From Bradyrhizobium sp. LLZ17 (lineage in GTDB: Bacteria; Pseudomonadota; Alphaproteobacteria; Rhizobiales; Xanthobacteraceae): DNA of 64,000 bases. The stretch spans positions 5,747,001-5,811,000 of the forward strand of contig NZ_CP165734.1 of the NCBI RefSeq assembly GCF_041200145.1, read 5' to 3'. Below are positions 49,053-58,022 of the stretch, piece after piece. The notes under the pieces were generated by a model. It made no database searches, was not told where the DNA came from, and saw only the letters and a list, made by a program, of their open reading frames with translations. Within the stretch, counting starts at the first letter, position 1. Every line of letters starts with the position of its first letter. The translations under genes were made by a program, and so were the position numbers.

Positions 49053-49320
49053 GGGAACTCCGGGGGAGAGTGCGCGAGGACGGAAACGCTGCGAAAGCTA
49101 AGCGCGCCGGGCGCGATACGACAGGCGAAATATTAGTCAGAAGCTGGGCCGTCCTTGAGCGCTCGCATTTCTTGAACGCCGCTTTGTTGCAGCTGCGAAA
49201 TGCAATCGAGCCATGACGGATCACGCAGGTCTGCGCCCTTGCGCCGCCGCACCGGCCGGAGCACTCTGCGCGGGCGGCGCACAGAATGCCCGCCAATAAG
49301 GGCTGCGCGAGGAAGCATCC

Positions 49321-50383
49321 ATGGCGGTGACGCGGATCGACTGCGATATCCCACCCGGCGGTTGGTGGCACGCGCACGACGCTGTTGCCCTATCTCAGCG
49401 ATCACTGGAAAGAACAGGTGGTGAGCCGCGCGATCGACGGGCTCGATCTCACAAGCTATCCGCCGAGCATGCCGTTTTCGGCCCGCGCCGACTGGCGGCC
49501 GCCCGACGGCACCAAGCCGGGCTCCGACCTCGCGATGGTGCAGAAGGGCGCGTTCGAGCAGCTCGGCGCCAGCCACGCGATCCTCAACGTGCTCTATGGC
49601 GCGCAGGCGGTGTTCGATTCCTACATGGCGGCTGATTTCTGCAAAGCCATCAACGACTGGATCGCTGCCGAGTGGCTTTCGCGCGACCCGCGCCTGCGCG
49701 CTTCCATCGTGGTGCCGATGCAGGCGCCGGATCTCGCGATCGAGGAGATCGAGCGCCGCGCCGGCGACAATCGCTTCGTCTCCATCCTGATGCTGGCGCA
49801 GGGCGAGACGCTGCTGGGGCGGCGGCACTTCTGGCCGGTCTATCAGCTCGCGGAAAAGTACCAGCTGCCGCTCGCGATCCACGCCGGCACGCAATATCGG
49901 CAGGCGCCGAGTTCGGCCGGCTGGCCCTCGCATCGCTATGAATATTACTTCGTCGAGGCGCAGGCGTTTCAGGCGCAGATCCTGAGCCTGATCTACGAAG
50001 GCGTGTTCGGAAAATATCCGGAGCTCAAGGTCGTGCTGATGGAATCCGGCGTGAGCTGGCTGCCGGCCTTCATGTGGCGCGCCAACAAAACCTGGCGCGG
50101 CGTGCGCGTCGAGGTGCCCTGGGTCGAGCGCGAGCCGGCTGCGATCATCCGCGACAATTTCCGCGTCACCATGCAGCCGTTCGATGCGCCGGGCGACGCG
50201 CGGAGCGTCGAGGAGATCATCGACCAGATCGGTTCCGACAAGATGTTCCTGTTCGCGTCCGACTATCCGCACTGGCAGTTCGACGGCGACGATCCGATCC
50301 CGCCGAACTTGCCAAAGAGCATCATCTCGAAGATGTGCGTCGACAATCCGCTGGAGACCTTTCCGCGATTGTCGCTCAACTAG
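49321..50383 (+). pseudogene. Amidohydrolase-2 family metal hydrolase, one-base insertion near its start
   Basis: A TIM-barrel protein of the amidohydrolase-2 family (ACMSD/gamma-resorcylate-decarboxylase group), which decarboxylates or hydrolyses aromatic acids with a Zn or Mn ion. From ATG 49321 it reads MAVTRIDCDI, where the metal motif DxH should follow. One extra C at about 49347-49352 shifts the frame; without it the text gives IDCDIHPAVGGTRTTLLPYL and joins the clean frame to 50383. Later marks: ILNVLYG, LPLAIHAGTQYRQ, metal-site Asp in FLFASDYPHWQFD. Restored length is about 353. A paralogue follows 15 bases downstream. Confidence 0.85.
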
Positions 50384-50398
50384 ATTTTGGAGGTTCTC

Positions 50399-51511
50399 AT
50401 GAGTGAGGTGATCGACCGTCCGCTGCGCGAAGACGAGAAGCCGGCCGCGACGCGGCTGCGCATCGTCGATTGCGACGTGCATCCGAGCCTGCATTCCATC
50501 GATGACCTCAACGAGTTCCTGCCAAAGCGCTGGCAGCGGCATCTGAAGGAATATGGCAGCCATCTGCGCACGCCCTATCTCTTCACGACGCCCTATCCGC
50601 GATCATCTCCGCTGATCGCGCGGCGCGATGCCTGGCCGCCGACCGGCGGGCCGCCGGGCTCGGACCTCGCCTTCATGCAGAAGCAGCATCTCGATCCGCT
50701 CGACGTCGAGTTCGGGATCTTGCAGGTGCTCGATCTCTTCATCTTCTCGCAGCAGAACCTCGAATTTGGCGCCGCGATCCAGCGCGCCATCAACGATTGG
50801 CAGCTGGCGTTCTGGACCCACAGGGATCCACGCCTGAAGGCCTCGATCCTGGTCGGCCAGGACGGCACGGATCTGGCGATTGCCGAGATCGAGCGCTGCG
50901 CCAAAGTCGGCGAGTACATCCAGATCAACGTCTCGCCGCGCGCCAACGAGCCGCTCGGCCGCCGCCGCTATTGGCCGATCTACGAGCGCGCGCAGGCGCT
51001 GGACTTGCCGCTCGGCATCCACGTCGGCGGCTACGGCGGACATGCGCCGACCGGCGGCGGCTGGCCGTCCTATTATGTCGAGGAACACCAGTCCAACGCC
51101 CACACCATCGCGGCGCAGCTTGCGAGCCTCGTCATCGAGGGTGTGCTGGAGCGCTTCCCAAAATTGAAGATCGTCTTCATCGAGGGCGGTTTTGGCTGGA
51201 TCCCGTCGGCGGTGTGGCGGATGGATCAGCATTTCGAGCGTTTCCGCAGCGAGGTGCCGCATCTCAAGCGAAAACCGTCGGAATATGTGCGCGAGCATTT
51301 CTGGTTCACGACCCAGCCGATCGACGAGCCAGACGAGGCGCGGCATCTGCGCTCGTTGATCGAATGGGTCGGAATCGACCGGCTGCTGTTCTCGTCGGAC
51401 TATCCGCACTGGGATTTCGACGATCCGCGCTTCGCCTTCAAGACGCCGCTGACCGACGCCGAGCGCAAGAAAATCTTCTCGACCAATGCCCGCGCGGTCT
51501 ACAAGTTTTGA
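50399..51511 (+). CDS. Amidohydrolase-2 family metal hydrolase
   Basis: A 370-residue TIM-barrel enzyme, paralogue of the preceding gene. The N-terminal metal motif is RIVDCDVHPSLHS (DxH), the middle His is in LPLGIHVGGYGGH, and the late Asp in LFSSDYPHWDFDD. The ATG 50399 has GGAGG 6 bases upstream. Such enzymes act as decarboxylases or hydrolases of carboxylated aromatic or cyclic compounds. It sits between its paralogue and a Rieske protein, so a small pathway is likely. The substrate is unknown. The two paralogues may form a mixed complex or act in sequence. Confidence 0.9.
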   Translation: MSEVIDRPLREDEKPAATRLRIVDCDVHPSLHSIDDLNEFLPKRWQRHLKEYGSHLRTPYLFTTPYPRSSPLIARRDAWPPTGGPPGSDLAFMQKQHLDPLDVEFGILQVLDLFIFSQQNLEFGAAIQRAINDWQLAFWTHRDPRLKASILVGQDGTDLAIAEIERCAKVGEYIQINVSPRANEPLGRRRYWPIYERAQALDLPLGIHVGGYGGHAPTGGGWPSYYVEEHQSNAHTIAAQLASLVIEGVLERFPKLKIVFIEGGFGWIPSAVWRMDQHFERFRSEVPHLKRKPSEYVREHFWFTTQPIDEPDEARHLRSLIEWVGIDRLLFSSDYPHWDFDDPRFAFKTPLTDAERKKIFSTNARAVYKF

Positions 51512-51518
51512 GACCAGC

Positions 51519-51932
51519 ATGGCCCGTCACATCGTCGCCCGCACCACCGAGATCCCGCCTGGCGGCAACAAGGTCGTCGACATCGCGGGCCGCGACATCG
51601 TCGTGTTCCATATCAATGGCGAGTTCTTCGCGCTGTTGAACCGCTGCCCGCACGAAGGCGCGCCGCTCGAAAAGGCGGCCTGCGTCGCGCGGCTGACCTC
51701 GCCCGAGCCCGGCGTCTACCAGCGCTCGCGCGTCGGCGAGATGCTGCGCTGTGCTTGGCACGGCTGGGAATTCGACATGCGCAACGGCCAATCCTGGTTC
51801 GACCCGAAGCGGGTCAAGATCCGCTCATATCCCGTCGCGGTCGAGCGCGGAGAGGAACTGCAAAAGGGGCCGTATGTCGCCGAGACCTTTCCGGTACATG
51901 TCGAAGACAGCTATGTGATTGTCGAGGTCTGA
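51519..51932 (+). CDS. Rieske [2Fe-2S] ferredoxin-type protein
   Basis: A 137-residue protein with one Rieske domain: CPHEGAPLE (Cys and His ligands) and CAWHGWEFD (second pair). No signal or membrane helix, so it is a soluble electron carrier or a small subunit of a ring-hydroxylating system. Start ATG 51519 lies 7 bases after the amidohydrolase stop, which suggests one operon of three genes (49321-51932). No reductase or oxygenase alpha subunit is seen nearby, so its partner must be elsewhere, or it acts with the amidohydrolases in a way not yet described. Confidence 0.9.
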   Translation: MARHIVARTTEIPPGGNKVVDIAGRDIVVFHINGEFFALLNRCPHEGAPLEKAACVARLTSPEPGVYQRSRVGEMLRCAWHGWEFDMRNGQSWFDPKRVKIRSYPVAVERGEELQKGPYVAETFPVHVEDSYVIVEV

Positions 51933-52004
51933 GCAGGCTTTGCCGATTGTGATTTCGACGCAGGTGCGATATGGCTCTCGCGCTTTCAGAGGCGGAGACG
52001 AGCT

Positions 52005-52211
52005 TTGTCGAAACAATCGCTGCGAGAGGAGGCCGAGCGCCTGATCCGCGAATCGATGGAAAAGAAGTCCATCGTCGTCAAGCAGGGCACGACCCGCATC
52101 GAGGCGGTCTGCGGCAAGTGCGGCGCCCCGAACCGGGTGCAGGCGGAAAAGGGCCAATCCAGAGTCAAGTTCGCCTGTAAGAATTGCGGGCATCAGCAAG
52201 AGACGCTGTAG
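52005..52211 (+). CDS. Small zinc-ribbon protein, unknown
   Basis: A 68-residue protein. A helical N-terminus (SKQSLREEAERLIRESMEKK) is followed by a four-Cys zinc ribbon, CGKCGAPNRV and CKNCGHQQ. The start is TTG 52005 with a purine-rich GGAGGCGGAGACGAG just upstream; there is no ATG in frame. The size and zinc ribbon suggest an RNA- or protein-binding accessory role. It follows the Rieske gene by 72 bases and precedes the insertion sequence. Confidence 0.65.
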   Translation: MSKQSLREEAERLIRESMEKKSIVVKQGTTRIEAVCGKCGAPNRVQAEKGQSRVKFACKNCGHQQETL

Positions 52212-52241
52212 GCTTTCGCGACTGCACCCTCTCCCCTTGTG

Positions 52242-53416
52242 AGGGCTTTGCACAATCGGCTGCACGTGATTCTTTGAATCATGGCTGATTCTAGCGAGGT
52301 GAGCCAAGCATGGTCGAGCGCAATGTCGGTCAAATGAGCTTGGCGGATGTCCTGGTTCGGGCACGCCGAGGCAGCATCCTGGATGAGGTGGAGGCTGTTG
52401 TGGATTGGGCGCCGCTGCGCTCGCTTCTTGGCAAGCGGGGTGGCGATGGTGCCGGTAACAGCAGCTATCCAGCGGAAGTCATGCTTCGCTGCTTGCTCGC
52501 CGGGATCTGGCACAATCTGTCCGATCCGGCGCTGGAAGCCGCCATTGCGGACCGGCTGTCGTTTCGTCGCTTTGTTGGTCTGAGCCTGCACGATCAGACC
52601 CCGGATCACACGACATTGTGGCGGTTTCGGCAGGAACTCGCCAAGGACGGTCTGATCGAGAAGGTGTTCGCGGAGATCAATCGGCAGTTGGAGGCCAAGA
52701 AGCTGATCCTCAAGCAGGGGACGCTGGTCGACGCCTCGTTGATCCCGGCCCGAGCCACTCCGCCCCGCAAGGCACGCAAGGATGGCGAGGATACGCCATC
52801 TGCGGATCGCGATGCACGCTGGGGCCGGAAAGGCAAAAAGAGCGTGTTCGGCTACAAGATCCACACGGGTGTGGATGCCGGTCACACCATCATTCGTCGT
52901 GTCCACATGACGGATGCCTCGATCACTGATACAGAACCGGCGGATCGTCTGTTCTGTGGTGATGAGGAAGCGGTCTATGGCGATCAGGCCTATTACACGC
53001 ATGCCCGGCACGCGCGCCTGACCGAAGCCGGTATCAAGGATCGCCTGATGCGTCGTTCGAACAAGCATCATCCCGAACTGCCGCCACGACAGAAGCTGCG
53101 CAACAAGCTGATCGCGAAGATACGCTCAGCCGTGGAGCGACCGTACGCCGTGTTCAAGGAGCATTATGGTCTGCGGCGGATGCGCTTCTTCAACTTCGCG
53201 CGCAACCAGACGCACATCGTGCTGGCCTGTTGCGCCTACAATCTGCGTCGCGCGGCCGGCGCCTTGGCCGCGCAACGCCCAGAGTCCGTCTCCGTTTGAA
53301 AAAACGGAGGACAACAGGGGTGAAATGAGCAAAATGCCGCTCACTGCAGCGGGCTGACAGCAAAAAAAGCCCGCGACGCACCTCAAGCGCCCGCTCGCCC
53401 CTCTGTGCAAAGCCCT
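52242..53416 (+). mobile_element. IS5-family insertion sequence, complete, with flanking duplication
   Basis: A 1175-bp element with terminal inverted repeats AGGGCTTTGCACA (left) and its complement (right). It is flanked on both sides by CCTTGTG (52235-52241 and 53417-53423), consistent with a 7-bp target duplication; if the repeat is taken one base longer on each side, the duplication would be 5 bp. The insertion splits a family A palindromic repeat. The intact ends and full transposase suggest a recent arrival. Confidence 0.9.
52310..53299 (+). CDS. IS5-family transposase
   Basis: A 329-residue DDE transposase. It has the N-terminal DUF772-type segment SSYPAEVMLRCLLAGIWHNL, then LHDQTPDHTTLWRFRQELAK, the first catalytic Asp in LVDASLIPA, the second in VYGDQAYYT, and the Glu in IRSAVERPYAVFKEHYGLRR. 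Complete, with no frameshift, so it is probably active. Start ATG 52310; the terminal repeats lie just outside on both sides. Confidence 0.94.
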   Translation: MVERNVGQMSLADVLVRARRGSILDEVEAVVDWAPLRSLLGKRGGDGAGNSSYPAEVMLRCLLAGIWHNLSDPALEAAIADRLSFRRFVGLSLHDQTPDHTTLWRFRQELAKDGLIEKVFAEINRQLEAKKLILKQGTLVDASLIPARATPPRKARKDGEDTPSADRDARWGRKGKKSVFGYKIHTGVDAGHTIIRRVHMTDASITDTEPADRLFCGDEEAVYGDQAYYTHARHARLTEAGIKDRLMRRSNKHHPELPPRQKLRNKLIAKIRSAVERPYAVFKEHYGLRRMRFFNFARNQTHIVLACCAYNLRRAAGALAAQRPESVSV

Positions 53417-53553
53417 CCTTGTGGGAGAGGGTGGCTTCGCGCAGCGAAGGCGGGTGAGGGGTCTCTATCCGCGAGTCACCCTCTCAGTCGTATTCGCGGA
53501 TACAACCCCTCATCCGGCGCTTCGCGCCACCTTCTCCCACAGGGGGAGAAGGA
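53417..53553. repeat. Family A palindromic repeat, right part; left part at 52229-52241
   Basis: Right part continues CCTTGTGGGAGAGGGTGGC, with GGTGAGGGG and CCCCTCATCC blocks, ending CTTCTCCCACAGGGGGAGAAGG. The left part CCCTCTCCCCTTGTG lies before the IS. Joining the two across the duplication recreates the element seen at 3858-4007. Confidence 0.82.
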
Positions 53554-53560
53554 AAAGCGC

Positions 53561-54406
53561 CTAACTCCCCTTCACGAATTTCGCGAATGCATCCGCATAG
53601 TCCGGATGCCAGCGCGACAGCGGCGGGCGATTCTCGACGATGTCGCCGGCGGCCCATAGCATACGCTTCTCGTCGAGCGCGCGCGGCACGTCGTTGTCCG
53701 GGCACAGGATGTAGAAATCGCCGGCGTCGAGCCGCGCGATCATGAACTCGACCGTCTGTTCCGCCGTCCAGGCTGCGGCCGGCTTCTCGGTGCGGCCCTT
53801 GGCGGTGAGCCCGGTGAAGACGAAGCCGGGGATCAGCAGATGCGCAGTGATGTGGCAATTCTTGGTATTGCGCAGCTCGTGCTGGAGCGCATCCGTGAAC
53901 GCCTTCACGCCGGCCTTCGACACGTTGTAGGCGGGGTCGCCGGGCGGTGTTGTGATGCCCTGCTTCGAGCCGGTGTTGATGATCAGGCCGGCCTTGCCGC
54001 GCGCGATCATGCCGGGCGCGAAGATGCGCGAGCCGTTGATGACGCCCCACATGTTGACGTCGATGACGCGCTGCCAATTGTCGGGCTCGCCGAACACCGT
54101 GCTGCCCGGCTGGATGCCGGCGTTGTTCATGAGAATGTCGGTGCCGCCGAAACGCGCGCCGACCGCGCGTTCGAGTTCCGCGACGGTCTCGGCCCGGCTG
54201 ACATCGACAACGGATGTCATCACATTCGCGGCACCCGAAGCCGACGACAATCTTGTTGCTGCCTCTTGCAGCCTCGCATGATCGACATCGGCGATGCACA
54301 CCTTCATCCCGGCGCGCGCAAAGGCCATGGCGGCGGCAAATCCGATGCCCGACGCACCACCCGTGATCACGGCGACATTATCCTTGGCGATGACGGGATG
54401 TGGCAT
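53561..54406 (-). CDS. SDR family NAD(P)-dependent oxidoreductase
   Basis: A 281-residue classical short-chain dehydrogenase. Cofactor motif VITGGASGIGFAAAMAFARA, NNAG motif in ILMNNAGIQPGST, catalytic Ser in IINTGSKQG and the YxxxK pair in AYNVSKAGVKA. The Asp in CIADVDHARL after the second strand suggests NAD rather than NADP. It probably oxidises or reduces an alcohol/ketone in the catabolic block around it. It is divergent from the aldehyde dehydrogenase (186 bases), consistent with shared control. Confidence 0.9.
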   Translation of the reverse strand: MPHPVIAKDNVAVITGGASGIGFAAAMAFARAGMKVCIADVDHARLQEAATRLSSASGAANVMTSVVDVSRAETVAELERAVGARFGGTDILMNNAGIQPGSTVFGEPDNWQRVIDVNMWGVINGSRIFAPGMIARGKAGLIINTGSKQGITTPPGDPAYNVSKAGVKAFTDALQHELRNTKNCHITAHLLIPGFVFTGLTAKGRTEKPAAAWTAEQTVEFMIARLDAGDFYILCPDNDVPRALDEKRMLWAAGDIVENRPPLSRWHPDYADAFAKFVKGS

Positions 54407-54591
54407 GGCAATTCTCCGGGAGGGCGTTCGATCGCGCTATAGCACGGCGTTCGCGCGACCCTGCACAAATCGGCATGCGAGGTCTTCGTTCCGCGCCGAC
54501 TTTACCCAGTTTCGCGGCCGCTGTATTCTATCGGGCCCAACGATCCAGCGCAGATCGAACCAATCAATCATCCTACCTAGGGAGTGCAGCC

Positions 54592-56088
54592 ATGGCTGTG
54601 TCGCAAGCTATTCCGATCACGCGCCATCCGTTCGCCAACGGGTCCTACAAGCAGATGTTGATCGACGGCAAGTGGGTCGATGCTGCCTCAGGCAAGCGCT
54701 TCGAGACCCACAACCCCGCCACCGGCGAGCTGCTCGCAACCGTTGCCGAGGGTGACAAGGAAGACATCGACCGCGCGGTCGCAGCCGCCCGTCGTACGTT
54801 CGAAGGGCCCTGGAGCAAGGTCAAACCGTTCGAGCGGCAGAACCTGCTTCTGAAGCTCGCCGACCTCGTCCAGAAGAATTTTGACGAATTGTCGCAGCTC
54901 GACACCCTCGACATGGGCGCACCGCTCAGCCGCACCCGCGCCTATCGCCTGCGCGCCGTGGGCATGCTGCGCTATTATGCCGGCCAGACCACTGCCATTC
55001 ATGGCGAGACCGTCGAGAACTCGCTGCCCGGCGAAATATTCTCCTACACGCTGAAGGAGCCGGTCGGCGTCGTCGGCGCCATCATTCCGTGGAACGGCCC
55101 GCTGACCGCGACGATCTGGAAGATCGGCCCTGCGATCGCGACCGGCTGCACTGTCGTGCTGAAGCCCGCCGAGGAAGCGCCGCTGACATCGCTGCGCATC
55201 GCCGAACTCGCAATGGAAGCGGGCGTGCCGCCCGGCGTCATCAATGTCGTGCCGGGCTATGGCGAGACCGCCGGTGCGGCGCTCGCCTCGCATCACGATG
55301 TCGACAAGGTCGCCTTCACCGGCTCGCATGTCACGGGCCAGTCGATCATCCGCGCCTCGGCCGGTAACCTTAAGCGTGTTTCGCTCGAGCTCGGCGGCAA
55401 GTCGCCGGACATCGTGTTCGCGGATGCCGATCTCGATGCGGCCGTGCCCGGTGCGGCGATGGCGGTGTTCGCCAATTCGGGCCAGATCTGCAGCGCCGGC
55501 ACGCGCCTGTTCGTCGAGGAGTCGATCTACGAGGAGTTCGTCGGCCGCGTCGCCGAATTCGGCAAGAAGCTGCAAGTCGGCAACGGGCTCGATCCCAATA
55601 CCCAGATCGGACCGCTGGTCTCCGAGCAGCAGCTCGAACGTGTCACCAGCTATCTCGATATCGGCCAGAAGGAAGGCGCCAAGGCGCTTGCCGGCGGCGG
55701 CCGCGTCACCGAAGGCGCGCTGTCCAAGGGCTTCTTCGTCTCGCCGACCGTGTTCGCGGGCGTCCAGGACAATATGCGGATCGCCCAGGAAGAGATCTTC
55801 GGTCCCGTCATTTCCGCGATCGCCTTCAAGGACATGGACGAACTGATCAAACGCGCCAACGCCACGACGTTCGGCCTCGGCTCGGGCCTGTGGACGCGCG
55901 ACGTCAGCAAGGCGCATGCGGTCGCGAAACGCTTGCGCGCCGGATCGGTGTGGGTCAACTGCTACCAGGCGATGGACCCGGCGATGCCCTTCGGCGGCTA
56001 CAAGATGAGCGGCTACGGCCGCGAATCCGGCAAGCAGCATGTCGAGGAATATCTCAACGTGAAGGCCGTCTGGATCAAGACAGCGTAA
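54592..56088 (+). CDS. Aldehyde dehydrogenase family protein
   Basis: A 498-residue NAD(P)-dependent aldehyde dehydrogenase. The cofactor loop is AFTGSHVTGQSIIRAS, the catalytic Glu is in LELGGKSPDIVF and the nucleophile Cys in NSGQICSAGTRLF. The GGYKMSGYGRESG block near the C-terminus is typical of the betaine/aromatic aldehyde class. The start ATG 54592 follows CTAGGGAGTGC; a longer frame to 54400 runs antisense into the SDR start. Possibly oxidises the aldehyde made by the decarboxylase at 58548, but substrate range is not readable. Confidence 0.92.
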   Translation: MAVSQAIPITRHPFANGSYKQMLIDGKWVDAASGKRFETHNPATGELLATVAEGDKEDIDRAVAAARRTFEGPWSKVKPFERQNLLLKLADLVQKNFDELSQLDTLDMGAPLSRTRAYRLRAVGMLRYYAGQTTAIHGETVENSLPGEIFSYTLKEPVGVVGAIIPWNGPLTATIWKIGPAIATGCTVVLKPAEEAPLTSLRIAELAMEAGVPPGVINVVPGYGETAGAALASHHDVDKVAFTGSHVTGQSIIRASAGNLKRVSLELGGKSPDIVFADADLDAAVPGAAMAVFANSGQICSAGTRLFVEESIYEEFVGRVAEFGKKLQVGNGLDPNTQIGPLVSEQQLERVTSYLDIGQKEGAKALAGGGRVTEGALSKGFFVSPTVFAGVQDNMRIAQEEIFGPVISAIAFKDMDELIKRANATTFGLGSGLWTRDVSKAHAVAKRLRAGSVWVNCYQAMDPAMPFGGYKMSGYGRESGKQHVEEYLNVKAVWIKTA

Positions 56089-56206
56089 AGCCTGTCCCTC
56101 TCGCGTTCCGCGCGAGGGAATATCTGCTTTTGGTGGGGGCGGCGCCTTTTCCGGTGGCCGCCCCTCGCTATATGATCCGCATCCCTTCAAAGCATCCGGG
56201 ATCCAC

Positions 56207-57334
56207 ATGAAATTCGAGGCGTTGTTTCAACCGTTGCAGGTCGGTCCGTACAAGCTTGCACATCGCGTGGCGATGGCGCCGCTGACGCGCATGCGGGCCG
56301 AGCGCGACAGCTTCGCGCCGCGTCCGCTCAACGCCGATTATTACGGCCAGCGTGCGACGCCGGGTGGTTTGATCATCGCCGAAGCCTCGCCGGTGCTCTC
56401 GCACGGCCGCGGCAATCCGGCGACGCCCGGCATCTATTCGGAGGCGCAAATATCCGGCTGGCGCGAGGTGGTCGATGCCGTCCATGCCAAGGACGGCATC
56501 ATCTTCCTCCAGCTCTGGCATGTCGGCCGCGTCTCGCATTCATCCTTCCATGGTGGCGCGCTGCCGGTGTCGGCTTCGGCAATCGCGATCAAGGCCGAAG
56601 GCATGAAGGCGATGACCGCCGACGGCAAGATCGCCGACTACGAGACGCCGCGCGCGCTGGAGACGGACGAGGTCAAGGACATCGTCGAGGCCTTCCGGCA
56701 GGGCGCGAAGAACGCGCTCGCCGCCGGCTTCGACGGTGTCGAGATCCACGGTGCCAACGGCTATCTGCTCGAGCAGTTCTTGCAATCGCGCAGCAACCGG
56801 CGGACCGATCAATATGGCGGCGGAATCGAGAACCGCGCGCGGCTCCTGCTGGAGGTGACGCAAGCCGCAATCGACGTCTGGGGCCTGGGTCGCGTCGGCG
56901 TGCGGCTGTCGCCTCACGGCATCGCCAATGCTTCCGGCGAGGCCGATCCGATGCCGCTCTACACCCACGTGGTGAAGGCGCTCGACGAACTCGGTCTGGC
57001 CTATTTGCATTTCATCGAGCCGCGTTCCAGCGGCTCCGGCCGAGCCGAGGTCAACTGGCAGAATGTGCCCTCCGCGATGCTGTTGTTCCGCCCGCTCTAC
57101 AGCGGCGTGCTGATGACCGCCGGCGGCTTCACCGGCCAGACCGCCAATGCGGCGATCGGCGAGGGGCACGCCGACATCATCGCCTTCGGCCGCATCTTCA
57201 TCTCCAATCCGGATTTGCCGCGCCGTCTGGAGCACGACTACCCGATCACGCCGTACAACCGCGCGACGTTTTACGGCGGCGAGGACAAGGGATATACGGA
57301 CTATCCGGCCTATGACGAGCTGACGCCGGCGTAA
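56207..57334 (+). CDS. Old yellow enzyme family ene-reductase (NADH:flavin oxidoreductase)
   Basis: A 375-residue FMN TIM-barrel enzyme that reduces activated C=C bonds with NAD(P)H. Family marks: LFQPLQVGPYKLAHRVAMAP at the N-terminus, QLWHVGRVSH, EIHGANGYLLEQFLQSRSNR with the His-Asn substrate pair, and the FMN phosphate site GGFTGQ...IAFGRIFISNPDL. It lies 119 bases after the aldehyde dehydrogenase and may be in the same transcript. Inferred role: reduction of an unsaturated intermediate or detoxification of nitro or enone compounds. Confidence 0.93.
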   Translation: MKFEALFQPLQVGPYKLAHRVAMAPLTRMRAERDSFAPRPLNADYYGQRATPGGLIIAEASPVLSHGRGNPATPGIYSEAQISGWREVVDAVHAKDGIIFLQLWHVGRVSHSSFHGGALPVSASAIAIKAEGMKAMTADGKIADYETPRALETDEVKDIVEAFRQGAKNALAAGFDGVEIHGANGYLLEQFLQSRSNRRTDQYGGGIENRARLLLEVTQAAIDVWGLGRVGVRLSPHGIANASGEADPMPLYTHVVKALDELGLAYLHFIEPRSSGSGRAEVNWQNVPSAMLLFRPLYSGVLMTAGGFTGQTANAAIGEGHADIIAFGRIFISNPDLPRRLEHDYPITPYNRATFYGGEDKGYTDYPAYDELTPA

Positions 57335-57345
57335 GCTTTCTCCAC

Positions 57346-57387
57346 CGTCATTCCCGCCTCGCGACTTCGTCGCACCCCGGAATGACG
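57346..57387. repeat. Short palindromic repeat related to family C
   Basis: CGTCATTCCCGCCTCGCGAC ... GTCGCACCCCGGAATGACG; the ends match family C but the centre is shortened. It lies just upstream of a family B copy. Confidence 0.6.
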
Positions 57388-57422
57388 AGCTTGATTTTGT
57401 TGCGCAATCGCACCACACACTC

Positions 57423-57502
57423 CGTCATTGCGAGCGCAGCGAAGCAATCCAGACTGCCTCGGCGGGACGACTCTGGATTGCTTCGCTGCGCTCGCAATGA
57501 CG
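57423..57502. repeat. Palindromic repeat, family B
   Basis: CGTCATTGCGAGCGCAGCGA, then AGCAATCCAGACTG and its inverted partner, ending GCGCTCGCAATGACG. Fourth family B copy in the window; ends 13 bases before the next start codon, so its stem may be in the leader of the GFA-like gene. Confidence 0.78.
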
Positions 57503-57515
57503 ATGAGGAAACATC

Positions 57516-58022
57516 ATGGCCAAAGCCGCAGTCGCCGCAGGGATCGCCACGGGCCAATGCCTCTGCGGCAAGGTCACGTTCGAGATCGACGTTCCCGCGC
57601 GCTGGGCCTGGCATGATCATTCCGCCGCCAGCCGGCGCGCCCATGGCGCGGCCTACGCGACCTATGTCGGCAGCTGGAAAAAGCGCTTTCGCATCATTTC
57701 GGGGAAAGCCGCGCTGACCCGCTACGAGGACAAGGCGACCAAGACCGCGCGCAGCTTCTGCTCTCATTGCGGCACCCCGATTGCGTACGAACGCCCGCGC
57801 GGGCCGCACATGGTCAACATCCCCCGCGCGCTGTTCAACGAGCGCACCGGTCGCCAGCCGCTCTATCACATCGCGATCGAAGAGCTCCAGGAATGGGCCT
57901 ATACCGGCGAGCTGCTGGTGCCGCTGAAGGGCTTTCCCGGCGTGGTCTGGCAGCGCTCGAAAAGGAAGAAACGCTCTACCGGCGAGGACCCATTCGAGCT
58001 TGGCCGCGAGGAGGCGCTTTAG
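57516..58022 (+). CDS. GFA-like (glutathione-dependent formaldehyde-activating family) protein, altered zinc site
   Basis: A 168-residue protein of the GFA/CENP-V fold. It keeps GQCLCGKVTFEID at the N-terminus and the second zinc pair FCSHCGTPI, but at the place of the usual CHCSxCRR block it reads WHDHSAASRR, so the catalytic-zinc cysteines are replaced by His, Asp and Ser. Its activity on S-hydroxymethylglutathione-type adducts is therefore doubtful. The last 47 bases overlap the TfoX-like gene on the opposite strand. Start ATG 57516 follows GATGAGGAAAC. Confidence 0.8.
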   Translation: MAKAAVAAGIATGQCLCGKVTFEIDVPARWAWHDHSAASRRAHGAAYATYVGSWKKRFRIISGKAALTRYEDKATKTARSFCSHCGTPIAYERPRGPHMVNIPRALFNERTGRQPLYHIAIEELQEWAYTGELLVPLKGFPGVVWQRSKRKKRSTGEDPFELGREEAL

